DNA of 33,467 bases. Source: Bifidobacterium aesculapii (lineage in GTDB: Bacteria; Actinomycetota; Actinomycetes; Actinomycetales; Bifidobacteriaceae). This document shows positions 7,874 through 17,075 of the stretch, piece by piece (position 1 is the stretch's first letter; every line of letters begins with the position of its first letter). The stretch is taken from contig NZ_BCFK01000044.1 of assembly GCF_001417815.1 (NCBI RefSeq), forward strand, positions 1 through 33,467, read 5' to 3'. The notes beneath the pieces were generated by a model, which had not been told where the DNA came from, searched no databases, and saw only the letters and a program-made list of their open reading frames with translations. A program made the translations under genes and the position numbers.

Positions 7874-9724
7874 TCAGCGCTGTTCGGTGACGTCGGTGGC
7901 GATGTCGGCCACGACGGGCACGATCATCGGCTTGCGGCGCAGCTGGCGCGCGATCCATCCGCCGAGCGTGCGGCGCATGATCTGCTGCAGCTTGTACGTG
8001 TCGGTGGTGCCCTGCATCAGGGCGTCGTTGAGCTGTTCGACGATCTGGTGGCGCACCTTGTCGAATTCGCTCTCGTCCTCGGCCACGGCGTTGAGGTAGA
8101 TCTTCGGACCGGAGACGACCTCGCGGGCTTCGGAGTCGACCACGACGAACGCGGAGACGAAGCCTTCGGTGCCGAGGATGCGGCGCTTCTCCAGCTCCTC
8201 GTCGGTCAGCTCGCCGACGGAGTCGCCGTCCACATACACGTAGCCGCACGGCACGGAGCCGACGACCGCGGCCTTGCCGTGGTAGAGGTCTACGACGTCG
8301 CCGTCCTCGGCGAGGACGACGTTCTGCGGGTCCACACCGGTCTTGACCGCGATGAGGCCGTTGGCCACGAGGTGGCGGTTCTCGCCGTGGATCGGCATCG
8401 CGCACTTGGGCTTGACGATGTTGTACATATACAGCAGCTCGCCCTCGTTGCAGTGGCCGGACACGTGCACGGCGGCGTTGTCGCGGTTGACGACCTTCGC
8501 GCCGAGCTGCACGAGCTTGTTGATGACCTTGTACACGCCGTGCTCGTTGCCGGGGATGAGCGAGCTGGCGAGGATGACGGTGTCGAACTCGTTGACGTGG
8601 ATGTCGCGGTGGTTGCCGTCGGCGATGCGGCCGAGGGCGGCCATCGGCTCGCCCTGCGAACCGGTGCACATGTAGACGAGCTTGTCGTCCTGGATGTCGT
8701 TGGCCTGCTTCAAGTCCACGACGGTGCCTTCGGGGATGTGCAGGTAGCCGAGGTCGGCGGCGATGGACATGTTGCGCACCATCGAACGGCCGACGAACAC
8801 GACCTTGCGGCCGTACTTGTGGGCGGTGTCGACGACCTGCTGCACGCGGTGGACGTGGCTGGAGAAGCTCGCGACGATGATCTTGCGCGTGGCCTGCGCG
8901 AACGCCTGGTCGAGCGCCGGTCCAATCGAAGTCTCCGGCTTGACGAATCCGGGCACCTCCGCGTTGGTGGAGTCCATCATCAGCAGGTCGACGCCCTTTT
9001 CGCCGATCTTGCCGAATTCGACCAGATCGGTGATCTTGTGGTCGAGCGGCAGCTGGTCGAGCTTGATGTCGCCCGTGTCGATGAGCGAGCCGGCCGGGGT
9101 CTTCACGTGGACGGCGAGCGCGTCCGGGATGGAGTGCGTCACGGTGATGAACTCCAGCTCGAACGGGCCGACCTTGAGCTTGTCGCGGCCCTGGACCTCG
9201 ACCTTGGTGGGACGCTGGTGGTGCTCCTGGCATTTCGCGTCGACGAAGGCGAGGGTGAGCTTCGAGCCGATCAGCGGGATGTCCGGACGGAGCTTGAGCA
9301 GGTACGGCACGCCGCCGATGTGGTCCTCGTGGCCGTGGGTGAGCACGAGCGCCTCGACTTTGTCGAGACGGTCCTTGATGTAGTGGAAGTCGGGGAGGAT
9401 GAGGTCGACGCCCGGCTGCTCCTCCTCCGGGAAGAGCACGCCGCAGTCGATGAGCAGGATGTGGCCGTTGTATTCGATCACGTTCATGTTGCGGCCGATC
9501 TCGCCGAGACCGCCGAGCGGCGTGATGCGCATCGATCCCTTGCGGTACTTCGGCGGGGCGATGAGCACCGCGTCCTGCTGGGGGGCGGTGGCCTGGGTGC
9601 CGATGTTCTGGCTGCGGGTGCGGGAGGAGGCGCCGCCGCGGCCGCGGCCCGCGCCCCTGCCGCGGCCGGATGTGCCACGGCGGCGTGAATTGTTCGAATT
9701 CCTGGTGTTTTTGTCTTGTGCCAT
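7874..9724 (-). CDS. rnj: Ribonuclease J
   Basis: A metallo-beta-lactamase/beta-CASP ribonuclease for mRNA decay and rRNA maturation, with 5'-exonuclease and endonuclease activity in the family. The 616-residue product has the zinc motif HGHEDH at 130-135, a further His in THSIPDA (His197), the DTGD loop at 216-219, and a beta-CASP His in the IHGENRH segment. The first 60 residues are a basic, low-complexity tail with an RG-rich stretch at about 20-31, typical of actinobacterial RNase J and likely to contact RNA. The frame is open 37 codons further upstream, but the ATG at 9724 gives the natural N-terminus MAQDKN. The ribosome binding site there is weak (AGAAAG). It follows dapA after 150 bases, a conserved actinobacterial neighbourhood. 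Confidence 0.94.
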   Translation of the reverse strand: MAQDKNTRNSNNSRRRGTSGRGRGAGRGRGGASSRTRSQNIGTQATAPQQDAVLIAPPKYRKGSMRITPLGGLGEIGRNMNVIEYNGHILLIDCGVLFPEEEQPGVDLILPDFHYIKDRLDKVEALVLTHGHEDHIGGVPYLLKLRPDIPLIGSKLTLAFVDAKCQEHHQRPTKVEVQGRDKLKVGPFELEFITVTHSIPDALAVHVKTPAGSLIDTGDIKLDQLPLDHKITDLVEFGKIGEKGVDLLMMDSTNAEVPGFVKPETSIGPALDQAFAQATRKIIVASFSSHVHRVQQVVDTAHKYGRKVVFVGRSMVRNMSIAADLGYLHIPEGTVVDLKQANDIQDDKLVYMCTGSQGEPMAALGRIADGNHRDIHVNEFDTVILASSLIPGNEHGVYKVINKLVQLGAKVVNRDNAAVHVSGHCNEGELLYMYNIVKPKCAMPIHGENRHLVANGLIAVKTGVDPQNVVLAEDGDVVDLYHGKAAVVGSVPCGYVYVDGDSVGELTDEELEKRRILGTEGFVSAFVVVDSEAREVVSGPKIYLNAVAEDESEFDKVRHQIVEQLNDALMQGTTDTYKLQQIMRRTLGGWIARQLRRKPMIVPVVADIATDVTEQR

Positions 9725-9874
9725 TGCTTTCTTGTGTTTCCTGGTTTCTTGCCCCCGTGCTCTCACGAGGGCGACATGTGTGTCGGTTCCCACTGGTTCG
9801 CACACGCGTCGGCCCGCCGGTCCCGCGCGCCTCATGATGTGCCGGCGCGCGGACGGGCGAATGGGCCAGACCTC

Positions 9875-10780
9875 TTACAGCAGGCCGGCGGCCTTCATGC
9901 CCTGTTCGGCCTTTTCCAGCTGGGTGGCGTCGGGTCCGACGTTCGGCAGACGCATGAAGGTGGAGTCGAGCACGCCGCGGACCTTGAGCGCGGCCTTGGC
10001 CATGACGGCCTGGTAGCCGTCGCCGTTGAGCGCGTGCACGAGCGGTGCGAGCTGGTTGGCGAGGCGCTGCGCCTCGTGGATGTCGCCGCGGTCGAAGGCC
10101 TCGACGAGCTGGCGCATGGGGTTCGCGGCCGCATGCGCGATGACGGAGATGATGCCGACGGCGCCGATGGAGAGGAACGGCAGGAACAGGCCGTCGTCGC
10201 CCGAATACCAGGCGAGTCCGGTGCGCTGCTGCTTCTCGACGGCTGCGGCGAGGTCGCCGGTGGCGTCCTTGACGGCCACGACGTGTTCGAGTTCGGCGAG
10301 CCGGTCGTAGGTGTCGACCTGTACTTTGAGCCCGGTGCGTCCGGGCACATCGTAGATGATGATCGGCTTGTCCGTGTTCTCGTCGACGGCCTTGTAGTGG
10401 CCGACGACGCCGTCCTGGGACGGACGCGAGTAGTACGGCATGACGACGAGCACCGCGTCGGCGCCCGCCTCCTGGGTCTGTTCGACCATGCGCACGGTGT
10501 GCGCGGTGTCGTTGGAGCCGGCGCCGGAGATGATCGGCACGTCGACGGCCTCCTTGACCGCGCGCACGAGCTCCACCTTCTCATCCATGTGGGTGACGGG
10601 GGATTCGCCGGTGGTGCCGTTGACGACGAGGCCGTCGGCACCGTCCTCGACGAGTTGTCTGGCGAGCTTCTGCGCCGCCTCGTAGTCGATATCGCCGTTG
10701 GCCTTCATCGGGGTGACCATCGCCGGCAGGATACGCCCGAACGGGGCGGGATTCAGCAGATGCATTGCGCTCTCAGTCAT
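9875..10780 (-). CDS. dapA: 4-hydroxy-tetrahydrodipicolinate synthase
   Basis: Condenses pyruvate with aspartate semialdehyde, the first committed step toward diaminopimelate and lysine. The 301-residue TIM-barrel protein shows GTTGES at 55-60, the catalytic Tyr143 in IIYDVPGRTG, and the Schiff-base Lys171 in VAVKDATGD. The ATG at 10780 is preferred over an in-frame GTG at 10789 because GGTGAG lies five bases before it. It lies 77 bases downstream of dapB, which supplies the next enzyme, so the two probably form an operon. The likely main use is peptidoglycan cross-linking and lysine supply. Confidence 0.95.
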   Translation of the reverse strand: MTESAMHLLNPAPFGRILPAMVTPMKANGDIDYEAAQKLARQLVEDGADGLVVNGTTGESPVTHMDEKVELVRAVKEAVDVPIISGAGSNDTAHTVRMVEQTQEAGADAVLVVMPYYSRPSQDGVVGHYKAVDENTDKPIIIYDVPGRTGLKVQVDTYDRLAELEHVVAVKDATGDLAAAVEKQQRTGLAWYSGDDGLFLPFLSIGAVGIISVIAHAAANPMRQLVEAFDRGDIHEAQRLANQLAPLVHALNGDGYQAVMAKAALKVRGVLDSTFMRLPNVGPDATQLEKAEQGMKAAGLL

Positions 10781-10857
10781 AGTGCTCACCGTACTTCGCG
10801 TTGTGGACTCAGCCGTAACCCGCGGTTAACCTCCCGTAGGCGGGCGCGGAGCCGCGT

Positions 10858-11613
10858 CTACAGGTCGAGGAAGTTGTCGAGGCCGACGGTCAGACCGGCG
10901 GGCGCGTCGGAGGCCACCTTGCGCACGGCGAGGAGCACGCCGGGCATGAACGATCCGCGGTCGAAGCTGTCGGCGCGGATGACGAGCTGCTCGCCGGCGT
11001 TGCCGAAGAGCACTTCCTCGTGCGCGTTGAGGCCGCGCAGGCGCACGGCGTGCACGTGGATGCCGTCGACGACCTGGCCGCGCGAGCCGCCGTCGGTTTC
11101 GGTGGCGTCCGGCACGGGGCCGAGTCCGGCCGCCTTGCGCGCGGCGGCGACGGCGGCGGCCGTGTGGATGGCGGTGCCGGACGGCGCGTCCACCTTGTTC
11201 GGGTGGTGCAGTTCGATGATCTCCGCGGATTCGAAGTACTTCGCGGCCATGGCGGCGAAGTGGTCGGCGAGCACGGCGGAGATTGCGAAGTTCGGCGCGA
11301 TGAACACCTTCTGCCCGTCGGGGCGCGGGCCGGCGGCGATGGCCTCGCGCACGCGCTCCAGCTTCTCCTCGGTCCAGCCGGTGGTGCCCACGACCACGTC
11401 GACGCCCTGCGCGACGAGCGCGAGCACGTTGTCGATGCTCACGGCCGGCACGGTGAATTCGACGACGACGTCCGTGTTGTCGGGCGTGATGCGCGTCAGG
11501 TCGTCGCCCGCGTCGAGCGCGAGCGCGAGCTGCGTGTCCTGCGCGCCGTTCACCGCGTCGACGACGTGCGATCCCATGCGCCCCTTGGCGCCGACGACCG
11601 AAACCCTGATCAT
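10858..11613 (-). CDS. dapB: 4-hydroxy-tetrahydrodipicolinate reductase
   Basis: Reduces the DapA product to tetrahydrodipicolinate with NAD(P)H. The 251-residue product has a Rossmann nucleotide-binding loop (GAKGRMG, 8-14), GTTGW at 76-80, and the signature ELHHPNKVDAPSGTA at 134-148 with catalytic His136/His137 and Lys140. The open frame extends upstream of 11613, but only the ATG there gives the standard MIRVSVVGAKG start; GGAG lies eight bases before it. The upstream neighbour is the SNF2 helicase gene, 73 bases away, which suggests co-transcription is possible but not required. Confidence 0.95.
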   Translation of the reverse strand: MIRVSVVGAKGRMGSHVVDAVNGAQDTQLALALDAGDDLTRITPDNTDVVVEFTVPAVSIDNVLALVAQGVDVVVGTTGWTEEKLERVREAIAAGPRPDGQKVFIAPNFAISAVLADHFAAMAAKYFESAEIIELHHPNKVDAPSGTAIHTAAAVAAARKAAGLGPVPDATETDGGSRGQVVDGIHVHAVRLRGLNAHEEVLFGNAGEQLVIRADSFDRGSFMPGVLLAVRKVASDAPAGLTVGLDNFLDL

Positions 11614-11686
11614 GTGCACTGCTCCGTTCCTGTGATGGCCGATGACGGCCGTATGCCTTGCCGTCGTATCCGTCACGAGCCTATCA

Positions 11687-14600
11687 CTATTCCAGCAGTC
11701 CGAGCAGGTCGTCGCGGGTGAGGGAGGCGATGGAGGCGGGCGCCGCCTGGGCGAGCGCCGTCGCGTCGGTGAACTGGCGGGCGAGCGCGCTTTTGGTGCG
11801 TTGCAGTTCGATGATGCGTTCCTCGATGGTGTCCTTGGCGACGATCTGGTACACGTCCACGTCATGGGTCTGCCCGATGCGGTGCGCACGGTCGGTGGCC
11901 TGGTCCTGCGCGGCCGCGTTCCACCATGGGTCGGCATGGATGACGACGCTCGCGCCCACGAGGTTCAGACCGGTGTTGCCCGCCTTGAGGGAGATGAGGA
12001 ACACGGGCGTGGCGTCCTTGTTGAACCGGTCGACGAGTTCGAGCCTGCGTCGTTTCGGCGTGGAGCCGTCGATCCTGTAGTGACGCACGCCGTCATGGTC
12101 GAGGCGGGCGGCGATGAGGTCCAGATAGCTGGTGAACTGGGAGAAGACGAGCGCCTTCTTGCCTTCCGACATGCAGTTGGCGACGAGCTCCTCGATGGCG
12201 GCGAGCTTTGCGGACCTGTCCTTCGCATTCGCGTACAGCAGGCGCGGGTCGCAGCAGATCTGGCGGAGTTTCGTCAGCTCGGCGAGGATGCGGATCTTCG
12301 ACGTGTTGAAATCGTCCTCGCCCTCATGCTCCAATTGCTGGCGCAGGCGCTGCTCGTGCGCGGCGTACAGTTTGCGCTGCTCGCCCTCCAGCCGCACGGT
12401 GACCGTGGTCTCGATCTTGTCCGGCAGGTCGGTGAGCACCTGAGATTTGAGACGGCGTTTGATGAACACGCCGACCAGCGCCTGCAGCCGTCGCGCTACA
12501 CGTTCGCCTTCCGGGTTGACGGCGGCCGCGGCCCTGCCCTGCTCGCTGGAGGCGTCGGCGGCGCGCGCGTTCGAGATCGGCAGCTCGTAGCGTTCGTGGA
12601 AACGCTTGTAGGACCCGAGCAGCCCGGGCATGAGGAAGTCGAAGATGCTCCACAGTTCGCTCAACCGGTTCTCGATCGGCGTGCCGGTGAGCGCGAACCG
12701 GTGCGCGGCGTCCACGCTCTTGACCGCCTTCGCGATCTTGGTGGTATGGTTCTTGATGACCTGCGCCTCGTCCAACGCCATCACGTCGAACCGTGCGCCG
12801 CGGTAGTCGTCCACGTCACGGCGCAGCAGGTCGTATGAGGTGATGAGCACGGCCGGCGGGCACGTGCCGTCCCCGCCCTTCGCCCACCGGGCGATGGCCT
12901 CGCGGCGTTCCGATTTGGTGCCGGCCACGGCGACCGCGTTCATGCCGGGCGCGAATTTCGCGAATTCGGCGGCCCAATTGTAGACGAGCGAGGCGGGGCA
13001 GACGATGAGCGACGCCGTCGGGCGCGCGTCGCCATCCGCGACTGCGCCATCCGTGCCGCCCTCGCCGGAGCGCGCGTCGGCCAGTGAAAGCAGCAGGGCG
13101 ATGAGCTGCACGGATTTGCCCAGGCCCATCTCGTCGGCGAGGATGCCGCCGAATCCCTTGTCGCACAGCGTGCGCAGCCACCGGTAGCCCTCCACCTGAT
13201 ACGGTCTGAGCACGCCGGCGAGCGCGCGGGGCACCGGGTAGCGCGACGGGTCGATGGTCTTGAGCTCGTCGACGTACCGCATGAACGAAGGCGTCTTCTC
13301 CACGCCCTCGCCCGCGAGTTCGCCGTCGAGCAGGAACGCCTGCATGCCCGGCAATGTGACCGGCCCGTCGTTCAATTCCGATTCGTCGAGGTCGAAATCG
13401 CTGGCGAGACGGTCGAGCGCGTCCAGATCGGCGCCCTTCAGATCCACGAACGTGCCGTCGGCAAGACGGTGGAACCGCTGCCGCCGACGATAGGCGGCGA
13501 GCAGCGAGCCGACCTCGTCCGGCGGCACCTCGTCGGCCAACGGCGAGATCTCCACGAGATTTGATCTCACCGACAGTCCGACCCGCACGCTCGGCGGTTT
13601 CGGCGCGAGCAGACGGTCGAACGCGGGCGTCGTGAACACCGTGCCCTGAGCGTGCAACGCCGCGAGACCATCGTCGAACAGGGCGACGATGCGCGTCGTC
13701 TCGTCGCGGCCGATGCGCCCCGGCCGCGTCGGACCGTCCACGGTGAAGTACGTGCGCACCAGGTCGAGCATGGCGCGTTCCTCGCCGAAATCGCGCCCCG
13801 CCGCGTCCGGCGTGCGCGGGCCGTGGCCGTCGCGCGCGGGCGCGACCGGCACCACGCGCGAACCGTATCTGGCCTTGGCGGTGCAGGTGACGCCCTTGTC
13901 GTCGCGGTCGAGGTAGAACTCCGGCTCGCATACGGCCGGACGCATCCGTTCGATCTCCTTGGGCACGTCCGCCGCCGTCAGGAGACCGGCGTCCTCGAGT
14001 CCGGGCAGCAGGGTGCGCGCGAACAGCGGCGCGTCGTCGACGGCGATGCGCTCGCCTCCGTCCGTGCCGCCTGCGGCGCAGATCACCGGCAGCAGGTCGG
14101 CCAGGGGCGCCAGCGCGGCCGGGCAGCGCACGAACCGGTAGCCGGCGGCGCTCAGGTGCGCGTCCGCGCGGCCGACGAGCGTGGCCAGCGCGGCGTCGCG
14201 CCCCGACGTGCGGCCGCCGCGGCGCGCGGGAGGCAGCAGCAGCCATATGCCGCCGTCGCCCGTGACGGTCGCGGCGACGGCCGGCGTGCCGGTGAGCATG
14301 TAGCCGTCGATGCCGCCGTCCCCGTTGACGCGGGTGATCGAAACCGACGGGTCGAACCGCTCCCCCGTCTCCACCGGCACGTATGAGGGCGACGACATGT
14401 ACCAGGCGTCGACGACCAGACCGATCTCACCGCCCGACATGATGTCGAGCAGCCGCGCGACCTCCGCCTGCGCCAGCGTGAGGTGCCGACCCAGTTCGAC
14501 GGTGCCGAAGCGGCCGTATCGGGTGTCCTGGAGGTCCACGGCGCGACGCACGTCGGCGGCGCGGTCGAGGAGACCGAACAGTGTGCGCGACCGGTCGTCG

Positions 14601-15448
14601 AACATGGCGGGGGCGTGGGTGAAGGCGAGTTTCTGACCGTATTCGCGGTACCGGTTGAGATGGACGTCGTCGAGGAGGCCGTCGATGGATTTGAGCACGT
14701 AGGAGTTGCCTCCCTTCGCGCCGATGCGGAACTGCACGCTCCACCGGTCGGACAGGTATGTGAGGATCGGAGTGAGCGCCACCTCGCCGGGGTTCGGGGC
14801 GCGCCGCACGCCACCGTCGCGTCCGCGCGCGGGCCCATCCGACGTGCCGGCGGCGAGCATGGCTCCGCGTCGTCTGGCCTGCCGCGCCGTCTCCTCCCGC
14901 TCGTCGATGCGCTGCATCGCGGCAAGCAGGCCCCGAGACGACCGTTGCAGGCGTCTGCCGTACCCGTCGAAGCGTTCCGGGCCGGCGATGAAGACGAACA
15001 CGAGCGCGGCCATGTGCTTGCAGATGTCGTACCCGCGCGCGTAGGCGGGGCAGGTGCACCCGCCGCCGGACAGTTCGCCGGTGTCCGTATGGAAGTACAC
15101 GTTGACCGTGTAGCGGCTGGACGGGCTGGTGGAACCGTGGATGCGGCCGGAGATCGTCGCGAGTCCGCTCGCCGCGTCGAGGCTGTAGGACAACGCGTCC
15201 GTCATGCGCCGCCACGAGCCCGAAATGGTGCGCGCACGGGAAAGCACCACGGGCGAGGCGTTCATCGTCAGGCTTACGCGCAGCGTGGCGAGGATTGCGG
15301 TATCGCCGCCGCCTGCGAGGTCTTCGGCGTCCGCTTCCCGGTACATCCGACCGGCTGCGCCCCAATCGGCGAACGGCCCGTCCCCCTCATACGCGTCATC
15401 GGGGCGGCCGTCATCGTCGGGGACATGCCCGAACACGCTGAACCCCAT
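11687..15448 (-). CDS. SNF2-family helicase with SWIM zinc finger
   Basis: A large DEAD/H ATPase of 1,253 residues. The N-terminal SWIM zinc finger has Cys131, Cys133, Cys143 and His145. A middle region of about 550 residues matches nothing I can name, although bacterial SNF2 proteins often have such a domain. The SNF2 ATPase follows: Walker A GLGKS near 775 and the DEAQ Walker B near 891. The helicase C-terminal domain ends with DRAHRIGQ near 1189. The family translocates on double-stranded DNA or remodels protein-DNA complexes; RapA-like recycling of RNA polymerase is one option, and the true target is unknown. The ATG at 15448 has GGAAAGGGG about six bases upstream; a GTG at 15490 in frame is less likely. 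It is transcribed divergently from coaBC. Confidence 0.92.
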   Translation of the reverse strand: MGFSVFGHVPDDDGRPDDAYEGDGPFADWGAAGRMYREADAEDLAGGGDTAILATLRVSLTMNASPVVLSRARTISGSWRRMTDALSYSLDAASGLATISGRIHGSTSPSSRYTVNVYFHTDTGELSGGGCTCPAYARGYDICKHMAALVFVFIAGPERFDGYGRRLQRSSRGLLAAMQRIDEREETARQARRRGAMLAAGTSDGPARGRDGGVRRAPNPGEVALTPILTYLSDRWSVQFRIGAKGGNSYVLKSIDGLLDDVHLNRYREYGQKLAFTHAPAMFDDRSRTLFGLLDRAADVRRAVDLQDTRYGRFGTVELGRHLTLAQAEVARLLDIMSGGEIGLVVDAWYMSSPSYVPVETGERFDPSVSITRVNGDGGIDGYMLTGTPAVAATVTGDGGIWLLLPPARRGGRTSGRDAALATLVGRADAHLSAAGYRFVRCPAALAPLADLLPVICAAGGTDGGERIAVDDAPLFARTLLPGLEDAGLLTAADVPKEIERMRPAVCEPEFYLDRDDKGVTCTAKARYGSRVVPVAPARDGHGPRTPDAAGRDFGEERAMLDLVRTYFTVDGPTRPGRIGRDETTRIVALFDDGLAALHAQGTVFTTPAFDRLLAPKPPSVRVGLSVRSNLVEISPLADEVPPDEVGSLLAAYRRRQRFHRLADGTFVDLKGADLDALDRLASDFDLDESELNDGPVTLPGMQAFLLDGELAGEGVEKTPSFMRYVDELKTIDPSRYPVPRALAGVLRPYQVEGYRWLRTLCDKGFGGILADEMGLGKSVQLIALLLSLADARSGEGGTDGAVADGDARPTASLIVCPASLVYNWAAEFAKFAPGMNAVAVAGTKSERREAIARWAKGGDGTCPPAVLITSYDLLRRDVDDYRGARFDVMALDEAQVIKNHTTKIAKAVKSVDAAHRFALTGTPIENRLSELWSIFDFLMPGLLGSYKRFHERYELPISNARAADASSEQGRAAAAVNPEGERVARRLQALVGVFIKRRLKSQVLTDLPDKIETTVTVRLEGEQRKLYAAHEQRLRQQLEHEGEDDFNTSKIRILAELTKLRQICCDPRLLYANAKDRSAKLAAIEELVANCMSEGKKALVFSQFTSYLDLIAARLDHDGVRHYRIDGSTPKRRRLELVDRFNKDATPVFLISLKAGNTGLNLVGASVVIHADPWWNAAAQDQATDRAHRIGQTHDVDVYQIVAKDTIEERIIELQRTKSALARQFTDATALAQAAPASIASLTRDDLLGLLE

Positions 15449-15485
15449 CGCACACCCCTTTCCGCCGAAGCCGTAGCCCGCTGCC

Positions 15486-15518
15486 GTCACCGCACGGCAG
15501 TCACCGCACGGCAGTCAC
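15486..15518. repeat. 14-bp tandem repeat in the SNF2-coaBC divergent region
   Basis: GTCACCGCACGGCA occurs twice in tandem (15486-15499 and 15500-15513), followed by a partial third copy GTCAC. It sits upstream of the SNF2 start. No regulator can be assigned, and slippage is a sufficient explanation. Confidence 0.65.
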
Positions 15519-15591
15519 GAGCGGCCATGGGCCGTCCAGCCATTCTATCCGCTTATCCGGCCGGCGGAGCATGTGCACCGGCTCCGGCCGC

Positions 15592-15597
15592 TATACT
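15592..15597 (+). promoter_or_regulatory. Candidate -10 box of coaBC
   Basis: TATACT lies about 100 bases before the coaBC start in an otherwise very GC-rich region. The hexamer 17 bases upstream (GCATGT) is a poor -35. Assignment rests on the -10 alone. Confidence 0.4.
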
Positions 15598-15697
15598 GGT
15601 GTGCGGCGTCGACGGGTGGTCCGCGGCGACCGCATTGCACGGCGGCATCGGCATAGGGTATGCGACCGGTTCACCGGTCGGGAGGCGTTTCGTTCCA

Positions 15698-16972
15698 ATG
15701 GCACATGTTCTTCTGGGGGTCACCGGCAGCATCGCCGCGTTCAAATCCTGCCATCTGGCGTCCGACTGGACGAAGGCGGGGCACGTGGTGCGCGTCGTCG
15801 AGACGGCCGCAGCGGAACGGTTCGTCACTCCGCTCACGTTCACGTCGCTCACCGGCCAGCCGACGCGCACCGTGATGTTCCCCGACTCCCCCGCCGTCCC
15901 GGGCGACGTGGCGGCGAATCCGCAGGCGCCCGCGACCATCAACCATGTGAAGGACGCGGCGTGGGCGGACGTCCTCGTGGTGGCGCCGGCGAGCGCCGAC
16001 GTGATCGCGCGCATCGCCGCCGGAATGGCGGACGACACGCTCACCTCCACGATCCTCGCCTATGAGGGGCCGAAGCTGCTGTGCCCCGCGATGAACGTGC
16101 ACATGTTCGACAATCCCGCCACCCAGCGCAATCTCGGCATCTGCCGCGACCTCGGCTGGCGGGTGCTTGACCCCGCCGAGGGAAATCTGGCATGCGGCGA
16201 CACCGGTCGCGGGCGCATGCCCGAGCCGGAGGAGATCGAACGGGCCGTCGCGGCGCTGCTGGGCGGCACGGACGGCGACGGGGCGACCGCCTCGCAGCCG
16301 CTCAAGGGCCTGCATGTGCTGGTCACCGCGGGACCCACGCAGGAGCCGCTCGACCCGGTGCGTTATCTGACGAACCATTCGACCGGCAAGATGGGGTATG
16401 CGGTGGCGGCGGCCGCGGCGGCGCTCGGGGCACGCGTCACGCTGGTGTCCGGCCCGGTCGCATTGGACGCGCCGGAGGGCGTGGACGTGGTGCGGGTCGT
16501 CACGGCGCGCGACATGTTCGCCGCCGTCGGCGAGGCGTTCGCCGACGCGGACATCACGGTGATGGCGGCCGCCGTCGGCGATTTCCGCGTGGATGAGGTC
16601 AGTGCGGAGAAGATCAAGAAGGCGGGACGCGAGTCGATGACGCTGCGGCTCGTCTCCAATCCGGACATCCTCGCGTGGGCGGGCGAGCACAAGCGGTCCG
16701 ACGGGTCGCAGATCCTGTGCGGATTCGCCATGGAGACGGAGCATCTGCTGGCCAACGCCGCAGGCAAGCTCGCCTCCAAGCATTGCGACATGCTGGTGGC
16801 GAACAACCTGCGGGACAAGGGCGCCGGCTTCGCGACCGACACGAACCTGGTAGCGGTGCTCACGCCCTCCGAGCAGGATGCGGGCACGCCGCACATCGAG
16901 CATTGGGACCTCATGGACAAGACCGCGCTGGCGAAGCGGCTGCTGCTGCGGCTCGCGGCGCTGCGCGGGTGA
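15698..16972 (+). CDS. coaBC: Bifunctional phosphopantothenoylcysteine decarboxylase/synthetase
   Basis: Makes 4'-phosphopantetheine for coenzyme A: the CoaB half joins cysteine to 4'-phosphopantothenate and the CoaC half decarboxylates the product with FMN. The 424-residue protein has CoaC at about 1-190: GVTGSIAAFK at 7-16, active-site His83, the PAMN motif at 130-133 and the substrate-clamp Cys166 in ACGDTGRGRM. CoaB follows from about 203 with VTAGPTQEPLDPVR, NHSTGKMG and a KIKK lysine motif. The open frame extends far upstream, but MAHVLLGVTGS is the natural start; GGGAGG lies 12 bases before the ATG, a somewhat long spacing. coaX follows after 103 bases on the same strand, linking two steps of one pathway. 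Confidence 0.95.
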   Translation: MAHVLLGVTGSIAAFKSCHLASDWTKAGHVVRVVETAAAERFVTPLTFTSLTGQPTRTVMFPDSPAVPGDVAANPQAPATINHVKDAAWADVLVVAPASADVIARIAAGMADDTLTSTILAYEGPKLLCPAMNVHMFDNPATQRNLGICRDLGWRVLDPAEGNLACGDTGRGRMPEPEEIERAVAALLGGTDGDGATASQPLKGLHVLVTAGPTQEPLDPVRYLTNHSTGKMGYAVAAAAAALGARVTLVSGPVALDAPEGVDVVRVVTARDMFAAVGEAFADADITVMAAAVGDFRVDEVSAEKIKKAGRESMTLRLVSNPDILAWAGEHKRSDGSQILCGFAMETEHLLANAAGKLASKHCDMLVANNLRDKGAGFATDTNLVAVLTPSEQDAGTPHIEHWDLMDKTALAKRLLLRLAALRG

Positions 16973-17075
16973 GCCTGAGCACAGTCCCATCCCGCGCTTG
17001 CCGCGCGTCTCGAGCATCCCGCGCTTGCCGCCACGGCACGTGGCGCATATCACATCATCGAAGGAGATTCACATC

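Noticed and set aside
5133..8099. Very long plus-strand frame opposite pepN
   Set aside because: It is the antisense shadow of a clear M1 aminopeptidase in high-GC DNA; similar shadows lie opposite glmM, RNase J, galA and both GH42 genes.
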